From contig NZ_JBKBHC010000001.1 in assembly GCF_046297895.1 (NCBI RefSeq), forward strand, positions 186,001 through 250,000: DNA of 64,000 nucleotides, read 5' to 3'. Positions 37,476 through 46,058 of this stretch are shown piece after piece. Both the position numbers and the translations under genes were made by a program. Origin of the DNA: Ferrovibrio sp046297895. GTDB taxonomy: Bacteria > Pseudomonadota > Alphaproteobacteria > Ferrovibrionales > Ferrovibrionaceae. The stretch's first letter is position 1. Each line of letters starts with the position of its first letter. Under the pieces are notes generated by a model, which was given only the letters and a program-made list of their open reading frames with translations, searched no databases and was not told the DNA's origin.

Positions 37476-37907
37476 CTAGTCTTCCGCGGGCTTGTCTGGA
37501 TCGGCCACGGTAAAGCGCCGCTCACCCTGCAGACGGCCGCTGCCGTCTTTCAGCAGAACCGCCCATTGGCCGGGAAAGATGCGCGACTGCGACCAGATGC
37601 GCCAATTTCGGCTGACGTCGACTCGCGCCTTGGAGCGTCCGACCTCCTGATCGTTACGCATCCAGTGGAACCAGAAGGTTTCGCCGGGACCAACCTGCGT
37701 GCAATCCAGCCTGGCAAAGGCATAGGCGCGCTGGGTTCCTGGCGGATAATCCCCATCGACAATCCCCTGCGGCTCGAGATTGATCACGTTGCGGGTCATG
37801 GAAAACTGCCGCACCACACAATCATGATCCTGCGCCAGCGCCGACGGGGCGGTGGCCATGAATGGCGAGAGCAATGCGACGGTCAGGAGAAATGTCTTTT
37901 TTGTCAT
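37476..37907 (-). CDS. DUF2914 domain protein, exported
   Basis: The 143-residue product has a signal peptide (MTKKTFLLTVALLSPFMATA, cleavage near ALAQDH) and a DUF2914-like domain with WFHWMRNDQEVGRSK, VSRNWRIWSQSRIFPGQWAV and a Gly-Arg-Leu turn near the end. Two Cys (DCVV and LDCTQ) could pair in the periplasm. The domain has no assigned function. It is tail to tail with the kinase at 37466. Confidence 0.7.
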   Translation of the reverse strand: MTKKTFLLTVALLSPFMATAPSALAQDHDCVVRQFSMTRNVINLEPQGIVDGDYPPGTQRAYAFARLDCTQVGPGETFWFHWMRNDQEVGRSKARVDVSRNWRIWSQSRIFPGQWAVLLKDGSGRLQGERRFTVADPDKPAED

Positions 37908-37952
37908 TGTGCTGGTCCGTAGCGAGATTGTCCGTCGAGGCGACAGCCGGGG

Positions 37953-38291
37953 TCAATACATCCGGCCGCCATTCGGCACCGGCTGATCCGGGCCAATCAG
38001 CACCACCTGACCGGCGGGATCGGGAAGCCCCAGGACCAGGATTTCTGACATGAAGGAGCCGATCTGGCGCGGCGGAAAATTCACCACCGCCAGCACCTGT
38101 CGGCCTGGAAGGGCCTCGGGGGTGTAATGCGCGGTGATCTGAGCAGAAGACTTACGCACCCCCAAAGGCGCGCCGAAATCCACCCACAGCTTGATCGCCG
38201 GTTTGCGTGCCTCCGGGAAAGGTTCGGCACGGATGATCGTACCAACCCGGACATCAACCCGGTGGAAATCCTCGATGGCTATTTCACCCAC
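37953..38291 (-). CDS. csaA: tRNA-binding-domain protein, CsaA-like
   Basis: The 112-residue product is an isolated tRNA-binding OB domain like CsaA and the C-terminal part of methionyl-tRNA synthetase. Motifs are FHRVDVRVGTIIRAEPFPEAR, KSSAQITAHY, VNFPPRQIGSFMSEILVLG and the closing DQPVPNGGRMY. CsaA was proposed as a secretion chaperone, but tRNA binding is the safer reading. I chose the GTG at 38291 because GGGAGG stands seven bases before it and family length fits; the frame is open to 38369. Confidence 0.85.
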   Translation of the reverse strand: MGEIAIEDFHRVDVRVGTIIRAEPFPEARKPAIKLWVDFGAPLGVRKSSAQITAHYTPEALPGRQVLAVVNFPPRQIGSFMSEILVLGLPDPAGQVVLIGPDQPVPNGGRMY

Positions 38292-38391
38292 CTGACGCCT
38301 CCCTCGTGCCGTATACTGCCAAAAACAGAAACGGGCGGGATTTGTACCCGCCCGTTGCATGTCTGGCAAATCTGCGGCTGGGCGCCGTAGG

Positions 38392-38808
38392 CTACTTCTT
38401 CGGCTTGGTGAACGTCTTGCGGAATTCTTCCAGATTTTCGTTCATCCGCTGGTTGATAAGCTCGAAGGCCTCGCTATTGGTCTTCGACATCATTTCCGCC
38501 AACTCGCGCAGGTTGGCCATCGCCTTTTCCATGGCCTGCTTGGCCGCATTCGGATCGGGCATGCCGGCCGAAACGCCGCCTTTCATTATCGCGGCCACTT
38601 CGGCAGCCGCTTCCTGGAATATCTCGGCTTGGCGCTTGGCCACGGCCTGATAGCCTTCCAGCGCCCGCTTGTTGGCAGCGGTAATCGCCTCAAGGTTTTT
38701 CTGCTGGGTCGCGGCCAGAGCAGAGGGGTCCAGGCCCGGCAGCTTGAGATCGGCGAACAGCTTCGTCGGATCAAAGGCAGCGAAAGGATTTTCGGCACTC
38801 TTGCTCAT
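38392..38808 (-). CDS. Phasin family protein
   Basis: Phasins coat polyhydroxyalkanoate granules. The 138-residue product is helical and amphipathic, with the phasin-typical start NPFAAFDPTKLFADLKLPGLD, TQQKNLEAITAANKRALEGY and an Ala-rich helix with a repeated Gln/Glu pattern. No signal peptide. GGGAG precedes the ATG at 38808; the frame is open farther upstream through AT-rich promoter DNA. A good promoter and a 31-bp palindrome lie directly upstream. No phaC or phaA is in the window. Confidence 0.82.
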   Translation of the reverse strand: MSKSAENPFAAFDPTKLFADLKLPGLDPSALAATQQKNLEAITAANKRALEGYQAVAKRQAEIFQEAAAEVAAIMKGGVSAGMPDPNAAKQAMEKAMANLRELAEMMSKTNSEAFELINQRMNENLEEFRKTFTKPKK

Positions 38809-38845
38809 GACAGGCTCCCATGATGTGTGTTTGGAAATCGTTTGG

Positions 38846-38874
38846 AGAATAGCAAGCCAGATAGATCTGGTCAA
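38846..38874 (-). promoter_or_regulatory. Phasin promoter
   Basis: On the minus strand TTGACC (five of six) and TATTCT (four of six) are spaced by 17 bases, 37 bp before the phasin start. Its -35 touches the end of the palindrome at 38873-38903, so a bound protein there would control it. Confidence 0.6.
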
Positions 38875-38903
38875 ATAAAATTGTGCAGTGCACAATTTTA
38901 TTT
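38873..38903. promoter_or_regulatory. Perfect 31-bp palindrome, probable operator
   Basis: Fifteen-base arms AAATAAAATTGTGCA and TGCACAATTTTATTT flank a single G. It lies between the TetR-family gene and the phasin, overlapping the phasin -35 by two bases. The TGCA-rich core recalls PhaR-type operators of phasin genes. It could also act as a terminator for the TetR gene, since T-rich arms follow a GC core, but the 31-bp symmetry favours protein binding. Confidence 0.6.
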
Positions 38904-38931
38904 ATTATAATAAAACCATTAAGTTAAGTAG

Positions 38932-39600
38932 TTACGCCGCAGGCTTATTTCGCTTATGCAAAAAAGACCCGCCGCCGGTTAAAAATCGCATCGCCTGACC
39001 CAACCGCTTGTCCAGGTGGGCCATGGTGGCGGAAAGATCGGCGCTTTCGTCCTTCAGCCAGACCCGCAGCACATCCAGATAAACCGCCCCCAGTGCCTTT
39101 CGCCGCAGCAGGCCGGCAAGGCCTGGCCGATCAAGGCCGGCAGCAGCCAGGGTCCAGTCCAGTCCCGGCCCCAGACCGCCATACAGTAAGCAGGCCAAGG
39201 CCGGCGGATCGGCGGGCAGTTCACGCATCAAAACACGGATTGCAGCCTTGTGTGCGCCCAAAGCGTCCAGTCTGGACATTATGGCTTCGAACAGGCGGTC
39301 TTTCGCCAGATCGGGGTTCTCGGCCATCTGGGGCGTCGCCTGATCCAGAGCGCCAAGCATCGCCGCATCAACACGATGGGCATACGCGGTAAGCATGGCG
39401 GTTTTTGAGGGATATTGCTGGTACAGCGCGGCCAGAGACAACCCGCTGGCCGCAGCAACCTCGGCTAGGGTGACCCGGCGCCAACCCTGCTCGGCAACAA
39501 GATCGAGCAATACGTCGACAGGGTCTCGCCGGCTGGTGCCAGCATCGCCAGCCCTGTCGGCCGCACGCTTGCGGGATGATTGTTTCGCTGCCTTGGCCAT
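38932..39600 (-). CDS. TetR-family regulator upstream of the phasin
   Basis: The 222-residue product has an N-terminal basic arm, a TetR HTH (about 40-70, VTLAEVAAASGLSLAALYQQYPSKTAM) and a helical ligand domain (about 85-205). A Lys/His-rich tail ends it. It is transcribed in the same direction as the phasin, and the 31-bp palindrome sits 28 bp past its stop, so it is a candidate to bind there. That link is inference from position. Effector unknown. Confidence 0.82.
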   Translation of the reverse strand: MAKAAKQSSRKRAADRAGDAGTSRRDPVDVLLDLVAEQGWRRVTLAEVAAASGLSLAALYQQYPSKTAMLTAYAHRVDAAMLGALDQATPQMAENPDLAKDRLFEAIMSRLDALGAHKAAIRVLMRELPADPPALACLLYGGLGPGLDWTLAAAGLDRPGLAGLLRRKALGAVYLDVLRVWLKDESADLSATMAHLDKRLGQAMRFLTGGGSFLHKRNKPAA

Positions 39601-39662
39601 GGCCGTCTCCCTGGTTGGGATGCCTTTAATCTGGTGTCATCCGCACCAGGGGGCAAGGTGCC

Positions 39663-40466
39663 TCAGCCCGCCAATTCCTTCGAGCGCCGCGCCGCCGCCG
39701 CTACGGCGCGGTCCATCAGCGGCTGCAGACCATCCTCGGCCATAAGCACATCCAGCGCCGCCTGCGTGGTACCATTCGGGCTGGTGACATTCTTGCGCAA
39801 CTGCGCCGGGCTTTCGGGACTCTGCCGCATCAGCAGTCCAGAGCCGCTGACGGTGGCATGGGCCAAGCGCGCCGCCAATGCCGCATCCAGGCCGGCTTTT
39901 TCCCCGGCCGCTGCCAGGCATTCGGCCAACCAGAACACATAGGCCGGGCCAGAACCGGATACGGCGGTTACAGCATCGATCAGCCCTTCATCGCCGATCC
40001 AGGCCACTTCGCCCACCGCCTCCAGCAGATCACTGCAGAAAATGCGCTGATCCTCGGTCACGGCGGCATTGGCGCAGCAAACCGTGATGCCGGCCCCTAC
40101 AGCAGCCGGCGTGTTGGGCATGGCGCGGACGATGGCCGCCCCGCCGCCCAGCAGCCGATCCAGCGTGGCAATCGTCTTGCCCGCGGCGATCGAGAGGATG
40201 CACGCATTTTTGCCGGCATAAACCGAATATGACGGCGCCACGGCATCCATCACCTGCGGCTTCACCGCCAGCATCACCAGCGCGGGGTTAAAATCGGCGG
40301 GAATGCCCCCTGCAGAAGCGAACAGGCGGATGCCGGCAGGCAGATCGGGCACCGGATTGGGCTCGACGATCGCGATATCGCTGGCGGCTATGCCCCGGCT
40401 CAGCCAACCGGCCAGCAAAGCGCTCCCCATCTTGCCGCAACCGACCAAAAGAATGCCCCGGTTCAT
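39663..40466 (-). CDS. proC: Pyrroline-5-carboxylate reductase
   Basis: ProC reduces pyrroline-5-carboxylate to proline. The 267-residue product has the NADP-binding start LVGCGKMGSALLAGWLSRG, VMLAVKPQ, IVRAMPNTPAAVGAG and the family's C-terminal signature VTAVSGSGPAYVFWLAECL with the following SPEIL-equivalent SPNGTTQAALDVL. The leader has a perfect 10-bp hairpin partly covering the ribosome site. ybjN lies upstream on the same strand, a common alphaproteobacterial pairing. Confidence 0.94.
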   Translation of the reverse strand: MNRGILLVGCGKMGSALLAGWLSRGIAASDIAIVEPNPVPDLPAGIRLFASAGGIPADFNPALVMLAVKPQVMDAVAPSYSVYAGKNACILSIAAGKTIATLDRLLGGGAAIVRAMPNTPAAVGAGITVCCANAAVTEDQRIFCSDLLEAVGEVAWIGDEGLIDAVTAVSGSGPAYVFWLAECLAAAGEKAGLDAALAARLAHATVSGSGLLMRQSPESPAQLRKNVTSPNGTTQAALDVLMAEDGLQPLMDRAVAAAARRSKELAG

Positions 40467-40474
40467 CCTGCTCT

Positions 40475-40499
40475 CCTGCCTGAACTGACTTCAGGCAGG
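40475..40499 (-). promoter_or_regulatory. Hairpin over the proC ribosome-binding site
   Basis: In the minus-strand transcript CCTGCCTGAA pairs perfectly with TTCAGGCAGG around a five-base loop. The 3' arm ends in AGG of the AGGAG ribosome site, eight bases before the proC ATG. It may lower proC translation or act as a weak terminator after ybjN, though no T-run follows. Confidence 0.5.
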
Positions 40500-40559
40500 C
40501 AAGGTAGCCGGATGCCGGGGCCGGGTTAAGGGCTGGCTGTAATTATCAGGCCGTGCGGA

Positions 40560-41063
40560 TCAGGCCTCGCCCACGCATTCGAACATGGCGGCGGCAACCG
40601 CATCCTCAGGCGTGCGGCCGCCCCAGACCAGGAACTGGAAAGCAGGGTAGAAGCGCTCGCATTCCGACAGACCGATTTCCATCAGGTCTTCGATCTGTTC
40701 GGTGGTGGCGCCATGCCCTCCGCGCAGCAGCAGGGCCTGACGGAAGACGACCATGCCTTCCTCCGACCAGTAATCGAAATGCCCGATCAGCGCCTTTTCG
40801 TTCACATAAGCCAGCAGGGAATGAAGGTCGCGACGGCGGTTTACCGGAACTTTCATGTCAAAGGCGCAGGTGAAGCTCAGCGCGCCGAGCTCGTCGCGCC
40901 AGGAGAACCACATCTGCTGTTCGCAGTAGCGGCCGGACACGCCGACGGTCAGTTCATCGGAGCCCTGACGGTCAAAGGGCCATTCATGCTCGCCCACAAT
41001 CTGTTCAACCAGATCAAGCGGATTGAGGCGGCTGGTGGTTTCGGCTTCGATCAGTGTCCGCAT
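40560..41063 (-). CDS. YbjN domain-containing protein
   Basis: The 167-residue product matches the YbjN family seen beside proC in alphaproteobacteria: NPLDLVEQIVGEHEWPFDRQG, the Trp-rich strand QQMWFSWRDELGALSFTCAF, LLAYVNEKALIGHFDYW and a short C-terminal helix with FPAFQFLVWGG-like residues. YbjN proteins resemble secretion chaperones structurally and have no agreed function. GGGGGAG precedes the ATG. The 269 bp upstream contain a GC hairpin near 41158-41190 but no gene that I can support. Confidence 0.8.
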   Translation of the reverse strand: MRTLIEAETTSRLNPLDLVEQIVGEHEWPFDRQGSDELTVGVSGRYCEQQMWFSWRDELGALSFTCAFDMKVPVNRRRDLHSLLAYVNEKALIGHFDYWSEEGMVVFRQALLLRGGHGATTEQIEDLMEIGLSECERFYPAFQFLVWGGRTPEDAVAAAMFECVGEA

Positions 41064-41332
41064 GCGCTAGAGCTCCCCCTCTGCGGGCGTGCCGGTTCTC
41101 GGCGGGTGTTCCGAAACGGCTGATATGGCTGGGAATTTGACCCCAAACGGGGACGGCAACGGCCTTGGCCGAGCAAGCCCCCTCCCCTCGGCTGACCATA
41201 TATGTAGGTGTCGCGAAACAGTAGGCACCATAGATTTAGAGTATGCGGTGGAATCCCACTGTGCAAGGGCGTATTTACGAAAAATTCATGAAATTCGCCT
41301 GATGCGGGCGAGAGTTAGGACTGATCGCCGAA

Positions 41333-41581
41333 TCAGCCATTCGACTTGGATTCGAGCGCGGCGAGGCGTTCGGCCAGGCGGATGTTTTCTTCCCGGGCGG
41401 CCGCGGCCATGGCCTTCACGGCCTCGAATTCCTCGCGGGTCACGAGATCCATGTCCGCCAGGGCCTTTTCCAGTCTTTGGCGAAAGGCCTGCTCCACCTC
41501 GCCTTTCACGCCCTGCAGCGTGCCGAGCGCACCGGTGGCGATGCGGCTGAGATCGTCGAGCAGGCGGTTGTCGGTCTGCAT
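41333..41581 (-). CDS. ubiK: Ubiquinone biosynthesis accessory factor UbiK
   Basis: UbiK-family (YqiC, BMFP) proteins help ubiquinone synthesis in the Ubi complex. The 82-residue product has the amphipathic N-terminal helix NRLLDDLSRIATGALGTLQG, the middle VEQAFRQRLEKALADMDLVTREEFEAVKAM and a C-terminal coiled coil (ENIRLAERLAALESK). Length and pattern match the family. It is divergent from lysS with 180 bp between. Confidence 0.88.
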   Translation of the reverse strand: MQTDNRLLDDLSRIATGALGTLQGVKGEVEQAFRQRLEKALADMDLVTREEFEAVKAMAAAAREENIRLAERLAALESKSNG

Positions 41582-41761
41582 GGCGCGACTCCGTGGCGGA
41601 ATGACCCTTCCGATATGGCGGGCCAGGACATGAGTCGCAAGCGCCCCGGGCCCTTTTCCACAGGTATTCCGCAGCCAGATAGCCGGGGCCGAGGTGTTGG
41701 AAAGCCGGGGGGCGGGTGCTAGGTTCCGCCCCCAACACATAGATTTACCGGCAGAATTACC

Positions 41762-43270
41762 GTGACCGAGCAAACCCCCGTCGACGTTTCCGGCGAACGC
41801 GCCAATCGTGAAACCAAGCTGGCCCAACTGCGCCAGTTGGGGCTGGACCCTTACGCCGCGCCGAAATTCCCCAAATCGCACAAGAACGCGGCGGTGCACG
41901 AGGCCTATGCCCATCTGCAGCCCGACGAGCGCACCGACGACAGCGTGGCGGTGGCCGGCCGCGTGATGGCAATCCGCAACAGCGGCATGTTCATCGATCT
42001 GGTCGACGATACCGTGAAATTGCAGGTCTATACCGCCAAGGAAGACGTGCAGGGCAAGTTTGCCGCCGTGATGAAGGCGCTGGATCTGGGCGACATCATC
42101 GGAGTGCGCGGCACTGTGCGGCGTACCAAGCGCGGCGAGATTACGGTGGACAGCACCGAAGTCGTCGTGCTGGCCAAGGCGCTGGAACCGCCGCCGGAGA
42201 AATGGCATGGCCTGAAGAATGTCGAACAGCGCTATCGCCACCGCGAATACGACCTGATCGGCAACGAGGAAAGCCGCGCCACCCTGCGCGCGCGCTTCCG
42301 CGTGATCCAGTCGGTGCGTCAGTTCCTCAGCGGCGAGGGCTTCCTGGAAGTCGAAACGCCGATGCTGCACACGATTCCCGGCGGCGCCATCGCGCGGCCG
42401 TTCGTGACGCACCATAACGCACTGGACATCCCGCTCTACATGCGCATCGCACCCGAGCTGCACCTGAAGCGGCTGGTGATCGGTGGCCTGAGCGAGAAGG
42501 TGTTCGAGATCAACCGCTGCTTCCGCAACGAGGGCATCTCGCCGCGCCACAATCCCGAATTCACCACCATGGAACTCTATCAGGCCTATGCCGATTATGA
42601 GGACATGATGGACATCGCCGAACGCACCATTGCCAATGCGGCGATTGTCGCCACCGGCGGCACCAAGGTGAAGTTCGGCGAGCACGAAATCGATTTCACG
42701 CCCCCCTTCCGCCGCGCCACGATGCTGGGCCTGATCGAGGAGCACGGCAAGGTGAAGCTGGAAGGCCTGGACGATGCCTCGGCGCGCGCTGCGGCCAAGG
42801 CCGCCGGCGTTCCAGTCGACGACAAGGCGAGCTGGGGCAAGGTGGTGGAGGCCTGCTTCGAGCATTTCGTAGAGCCCAACCTGATCCAGCCGACCCATGT
42901 TGTGGCCCTGCCCAAGGCGATCTCACCGCTGGCCAAGGCCAATCACGCGAACCCCGATATTGCCGAGCGTTTCGAGACGTTCTGCAATACCTGGGAAATC
43001 GCCAATGCCTTCTCCGAGCTGGCCGATCCGCAGGAACAGCGCGCCCGTTTCGAGGACCAGCAGAGCCAACGCGATGGCGGCGACGACGAGGCTCACCGCA
43101 TCGACGAGGATTTCCTCAAGGCTCAGTCGGCCGGCATGATGCCGATGGGCGGCCTGGGCATCGGGATCGACCGCCTGGTGATGCTGCTGACCAATTCGCC
43201 CACCATCCGCGAGGTGATCGCCTTCCCCACGCTGCGTCCGCGTGGCGCGGGCGAAGCCCAGGACGAGTGA
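41762..43270 (+). CDS. lysS: Lysyl-tRNA synthetase, class II
   Basis: LysS charges tRNA-Lys. The 502-residue product has an N-terminal OB-fold anticodon domain (about 60-165, VAVAGRVMAIRNSGMFIDLV), motif 1 around FLSGEGFLEVETPML, motif 2 FEINRCFRNEGISPRHNPEF and motif 3 GLGIGIDRLVMLLT. It starts with GTG and ends with TGATG, overlapping lgt by one base. GGCAGAATTACC before the start is a poor ribosome site. Confidence 0.96.
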   Translation: MTEQTPVDVSGERANRETKLAQLRQLGLDPYAAPKFPKSHKNAAVHEAYAHLQPDERTDDSVAVAGRVMAIRNSGMFIDLVDDTVKLQVYTAKEDVQGKFAAVMKALDLGDIIGVRGTVRRTKRGEITVDSTEVVVLAKALEPPPEKWHGLKNVEQRYRHREYDLIGNEESRATLRARFRVIQSVRQFLSGEGFLEVETPMLHTIPGGAIARPFVTHHNALDIPLYMRIAPELHLKRLVIGGLSEKVFEINRCFRNEGISPRHNPEFTTMELYQAYADYEDMMDIAERTIANAAIVATGGTKVKFGEHEIDFTPPFRRATMLGLIEEHGKVKLEGLDDASARAAAKAAGVPVDDKASWGKVVEACFEHFVEPNLIQPTHVVALPKAISPLAKANHANPDIAERFETFCNTWEIANAFSELADPQEQRARFEDQQSQRDGGDDEAHRIDEDFLKAQSAGMMPMGGLGIGIDRLVMLLTNSPTIREVIAFPTLRPRGAGEAQDE

Positions 43271-44082
43271 TGCTCACCATCCTGCCCGCCATCGCCTTTC
43301 CGGTGATCGACCCGGTCATCGTCGAGATCGGTCCTTTCGCCATCCGCTGGTATGCGCTCGCCTATATCGTTGGCCTGGTGGCCGGCTGGCGCATGGCGAT
43401 GCGTATCGTGCAGCGGCCGGGCAGCGCGGTGACGCCGCAACAGATCGACGGCTTCCTGCTCTTGGCCACATTGGGCGTCGTGCTTGGCGGACGTCTTGGA
43501 TACGTCTTGTTCTACAATCTCGACTATTACCTGCAGCATCCGAGCGGAATATTTGCGGTCTGGCAGGGCGGCATGTCGTTTCATGGCGGCATGCTGGGCG
43601 TGATCATTGCCATGGTCGCCTACTGCCGCTGGAATGGCATCCGCCTGCTCACCTTCACCGATCCGATTGCCTGCGTCGCACCGATCGGCCTGTTCTTCGG
43701 CCGCATCGCCAATTTCATCAATGGCGAGCTTTGGGGACGTGTTGCGCCCGATGTGGCATGGGCCATGGCGTTTCCCACCGGCGGCCCGCTGCCGCGCCAT
43801 CCGAGCCAGCTCTATCAGGCCGCCATGGAAGGCCTGCTGCTGTTTCTGCTGCTCAACCTGGTGCGATGGAATTCCAAGGCAATGGATCGCCCCGGCCTGC
43901 TCTCAGGCCTGTTCCTGGTCGGCTATGGCATGGCGCGCATCATCGGCGAGCTTTTCCGCGAACCGGATGCGCAGATCGGTTATCTGATCGGCGGCACCAC
44001 GATGGGCCAGTGGCTGTCTCTGCCGATGGTGCTGGCCGGCATTGGCGTGATCTGGTGGTCGCGCCGGCAGAAGGACGCATGA
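43270..44082 (+). CDS. lgt: Prolipoprotein diacylglyceryl transferase
   Basis: Lgt attaches diacylglycerol to the lipobox cysteine of prolipoproteins. The 270-residue membrane protein shows IRWYALAYIVGLVAGWRMA, the conserved GGRLGYVLFYNLDYY, HGGMLGVI with the essential His and the signature GLFFGRIANFINGELWGR. It would process the lipoprotein at 46045 and the lipobox-bearing SoxA. It overlaps the next gene (ATGA). Confidence 0.95.
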   Translation: MLTILPAIAFPVIDPVIVEIGPFAIRWYALAYIVGLVAGWRMAMRIVQRPGSAVTPQQIDGFLLLATLGVVLGGRLGYVLFYNLDYYLQHPSGIFAVWQGGMSFHGGMLGVIIAMVAYCRWNGIRLLTFTDPIACVAPIGLFFGRIANFINGELWGRVAPDVAWAMAFPTGGPLPRHPSQLYQAAMEGLLLFLLLNLVRWNSKAMDRPGLLSGLFLVGYGMARIIGELFREPDAQIGYLIGGTTMGQWLSLPMVLAGIGVIWWSRRQKDA

Positions 44083-45167
44083 CCGAGGCGCCGCTGCGCG
44101 ACATCCTGCGGCGGCGCATCGCCGCCGAGGGCCCGATTACGGTGGCGGCTTACATGGCCGACTGCCTGCTGCATCCCGAACATGGCTATTACCGTACCCA
44201 GCAGGCCATCGGCCTGGGCGGCGATTTCACCACCGCGCCGGAAATCAGCCAGATGTTCGGCGAATTGCTGGGTCTGTGGGCGGCCGATTGCTGGCTGAAA
44301 CAGGGCGGCCCGTCGAAATGCTATCTGGTCGAGCTCGGACCTGGCCGCGGCACGCTGATGCGCGATGCCCTGCGCGCCATTCGCGCCCTGCCGCCGTTCC
44401 GCAAGGCGTTGCAGCCGGTGCTGATCGAGGCGTCGGCCCGACTGCGTGGCATGCAGGCCGAGTTGCTGGCAGGCGAGGATGCCGCCTGGCACGAGGATAT
44501 CGCGGCCATTCCGAAGGATGCGCCGATCTTCGTACTGGCCAACGAATTCCTTGACGCGCTGCCAGTGCGCCAGTTCCAACGCGGCGATGACGGCGCATGG
44601 CATGAACGCTGTGTCGGCCTCGACGATGCCGGCAATCTCTGTTTCATGCTCGACCCGCGCGCCCTGCCCTTTGACGATCTACTGCCACCGGCCCTGCGGG
44701 ATGCGCCGCCGGGTGCCATCGTCGAGTCGAGCCCGGCCATGCGCGCCGTTGCCGTCGATGTTGCGGCACGCCTGCGCCTGCAGGGTGGGGCTGCGCTGTT
44801 CGTCGATTACGGCTATGCCGTGCCCGGCATCGGCGAGACCCTGCAGGCCATCCACCGGCATGCCTATGCCGATCCCTTGAGCGATCCCGGTCTGGCCGAC
44901 CTGACTGCGCATGTCGATTTCGCGTCTTTCGCCTTGGCCGCGACGCGGGCCGGTGCCGCCGTCTCCGGTCCGGTCGGCCAGGGCGCGTTCCTCGAAGCGC
45001 TGGGCATCCGTGAACGCGCGCAGGCGCTGAAACAGGCCAACCCCGCCGTGCAGGGCGATATCGAACGCGCATTGCAGCGGTTGACCGGACCGGAAGCCAT
45101 GGGCACCTTGTTCAAGGCCATCGCGCTGCTGCCGCCCGAGTCGCCGATCCCAGCAGGTTTTGCATGA
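44079..45167 (+). CDS. MidA/NDUFAF7-type SAM-dependent methyltransferase
   Basis: The 362-residue product belongs to the family whose mitochondrial member NDUFAF7 methylates an arginine of complex I. Motifs are PITVAAYMADCLLHPEHGYY, IGLGGDFTTAPEISQMFGEL, the SAM motif YLVELGPGRGTLMRDALRA, FVLANEFLDALPVRQFQ and ALFVDYGYAVPGIGETLQA. Whether bacterial members modify NADH dehydrogenase is unproven. It overlaps lgt and pgeF by four bases each, forming a lysS-lgt-midA-pgeF operon. Confidence 0.87.
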   Translation: MTEAPLRDILRRRIAAEGPITVAAYMADCLLHPEHGYYRTQQAIGLGGDFTTAPEISQMFGELLGLWAADCWLKQGGPSKCYLVELGPGRGTLMRDALRAIRALPPFRKALQPVLIEASARLRGMQAELLAGEDAAWHEDIAAIPKDAPIFVLANEFLDALPVRQFQRGDDGAWHERCVGLDDAGNLCFMLDPRALPFDDLLPPALRDAPPGAIVESSPAMRAVAVDVAARLRLQGGAALFVDYGYAVPGIGETLQAIHRHAYADPLSDPGLADLTAHVDFASFALAATRAGAAVSGPVGQGAFLEALGIRERAQALKQANPAVQGDIERALQRLTGPEAMGTLFKAIALLPPESPIPAGFA

Positions 45168-45970
45168 ACCGCCCAGCGTCCGCTCCCGAATACCGCCCCG
45201 GTTCCGGCGATATCGCGCCGATTACGGCTCCCGGACTGGGCAACCTGCCGCATGGATTCTTCACCCGGCGCGGCGGCGTCTCCAGCGGTTTGTATGCCTC
45301 GCTCAACTGCGGCCCTGGTTCGGGCGACGACGCCCTCGCCGTGCAGGAGAACCGCCGTCGCGTCGTCGCCCGCCTGCAGGCACCACTCGGCCTCGCCTCG
45401 CTGTACCAGGTGCATGGCCGGGATGTCGTGATCGTCGATGACCGTTACGACATTGCGCAACGTCCGAAAGCAGACGGCATGGCGACGACACGCGCAGGCA
45501 TCGCATTGGGCATATTGTCAGCGGATTGCGCGCCAGTTCTGTTTGCCGACTCGCAGGCAGGCGTGATCGGCGCCTGCCATGCCGGCTGGCGCGGCGCACT
45601 GGCCGGCGTGACCGATGCCACCATTACGGCGATGGAACAACTCGGCGCGCGGCGCAACCATATCCGCGCGGCCATTGGTCCCTGCATCGGGCAGGCCTCT
45701 TATGAGGTGAGCGCGCCCTTCCGGGAGGAATTCCTGAAGGCGGATGCACAAAACGCCCTCTTCTTCGCTGACGGCAAACGGCCCGGCCATTGGCAATTCG
45801 ACCTTCCGCGCTATCTGGCTGAACGTTTGCAGCGATCCGGCGTGGAAACCGAGAATCTCAATCTCGACACCTGCAGCGACCCGGATCGGTTCTACAGCTA
45901 TCGTCGCATGACGCTGGCCGGGGAAACCGATTACGGCCGCCAGGTTTCGGCCATTGCCCTTCCGGCATGA
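45164..45970 (+). CDS. pgeF: Peptidoglycan editing factor PgeF (laccase-domain family)
   Basis: PgeF family proteins, formerly called polyphenol oxidases, remove mis-incorporated residues from peptidoglycan precursors; some have purine-nucleosidase activity. The 268-residue product has GNLPHGFFTRRGGVSSGLYASLN, LYQVHGRDVV with the metal-binding His, SADCAPVLFAD with Cys and VIGACHAGWRGALAGV with His, the zinc-type site. RRNHIRAAIGPCIG is also diagnostic. It overlaps the preceding methyltransferase gene (ATGA). Confidence 0.9.
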   Translation: MNRPASAPEYRPGSGDIAPITAPGLGNLPHGFFTRRGGVSSGLYASLNCGPGSGDDALAVQENRRRVVARLQAPLGLASLYQVHGRDVVIVDDRYDIAQRPKADGMATTRAGIALGILSADCAPVLFADSQAGVIGACHAGWRGALAGVTDATITAMEQLGARRNHIRAAIGPCIGQASYEVSAPFREEFLKADAQNALFFADGKRPGHWQFDLPRYLAERLQRSGVETENLNLDTCSDPDRFYSYRRMTLAGETDYGRQVSAIALPA

Positions 45971-45989
45971 GAGATCGGACAGCACGGCC

Positions 45990-46058
45990 ATGCCGCATCT
46001 GTTCATATTCCTCGCAATGTTCCTTCTGGCCATGATGGTGGGTTGTGTCCTCACTTAA
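45990..46058 (+). CDS. Possible 22-residue hydrophobic peptide
   Basis: A short frame encodes MPHLFIFLAMFLLAMMVGCV-LT: a membrane-spanning stretch ending in a lipobox-like MVGC. It overlaps the GTG start of the next lipoprotein by 14 bases. It could be a tiny membrane lipopeptide, or a leader for coupled translation. The ribosome site is weak, so this is tentative. Confidence 0.3.
   Translation: MPHLFIFLAMFLLAMMVGCVLT

Noticed and set aside
41064..41332. Small RNA or hidden gene upstream of ybjN
   Set aside because: A GC hairpin near 41158-41190 is visible, but there is no promoter-terminator pair and no conserved RNA motif that I can name.
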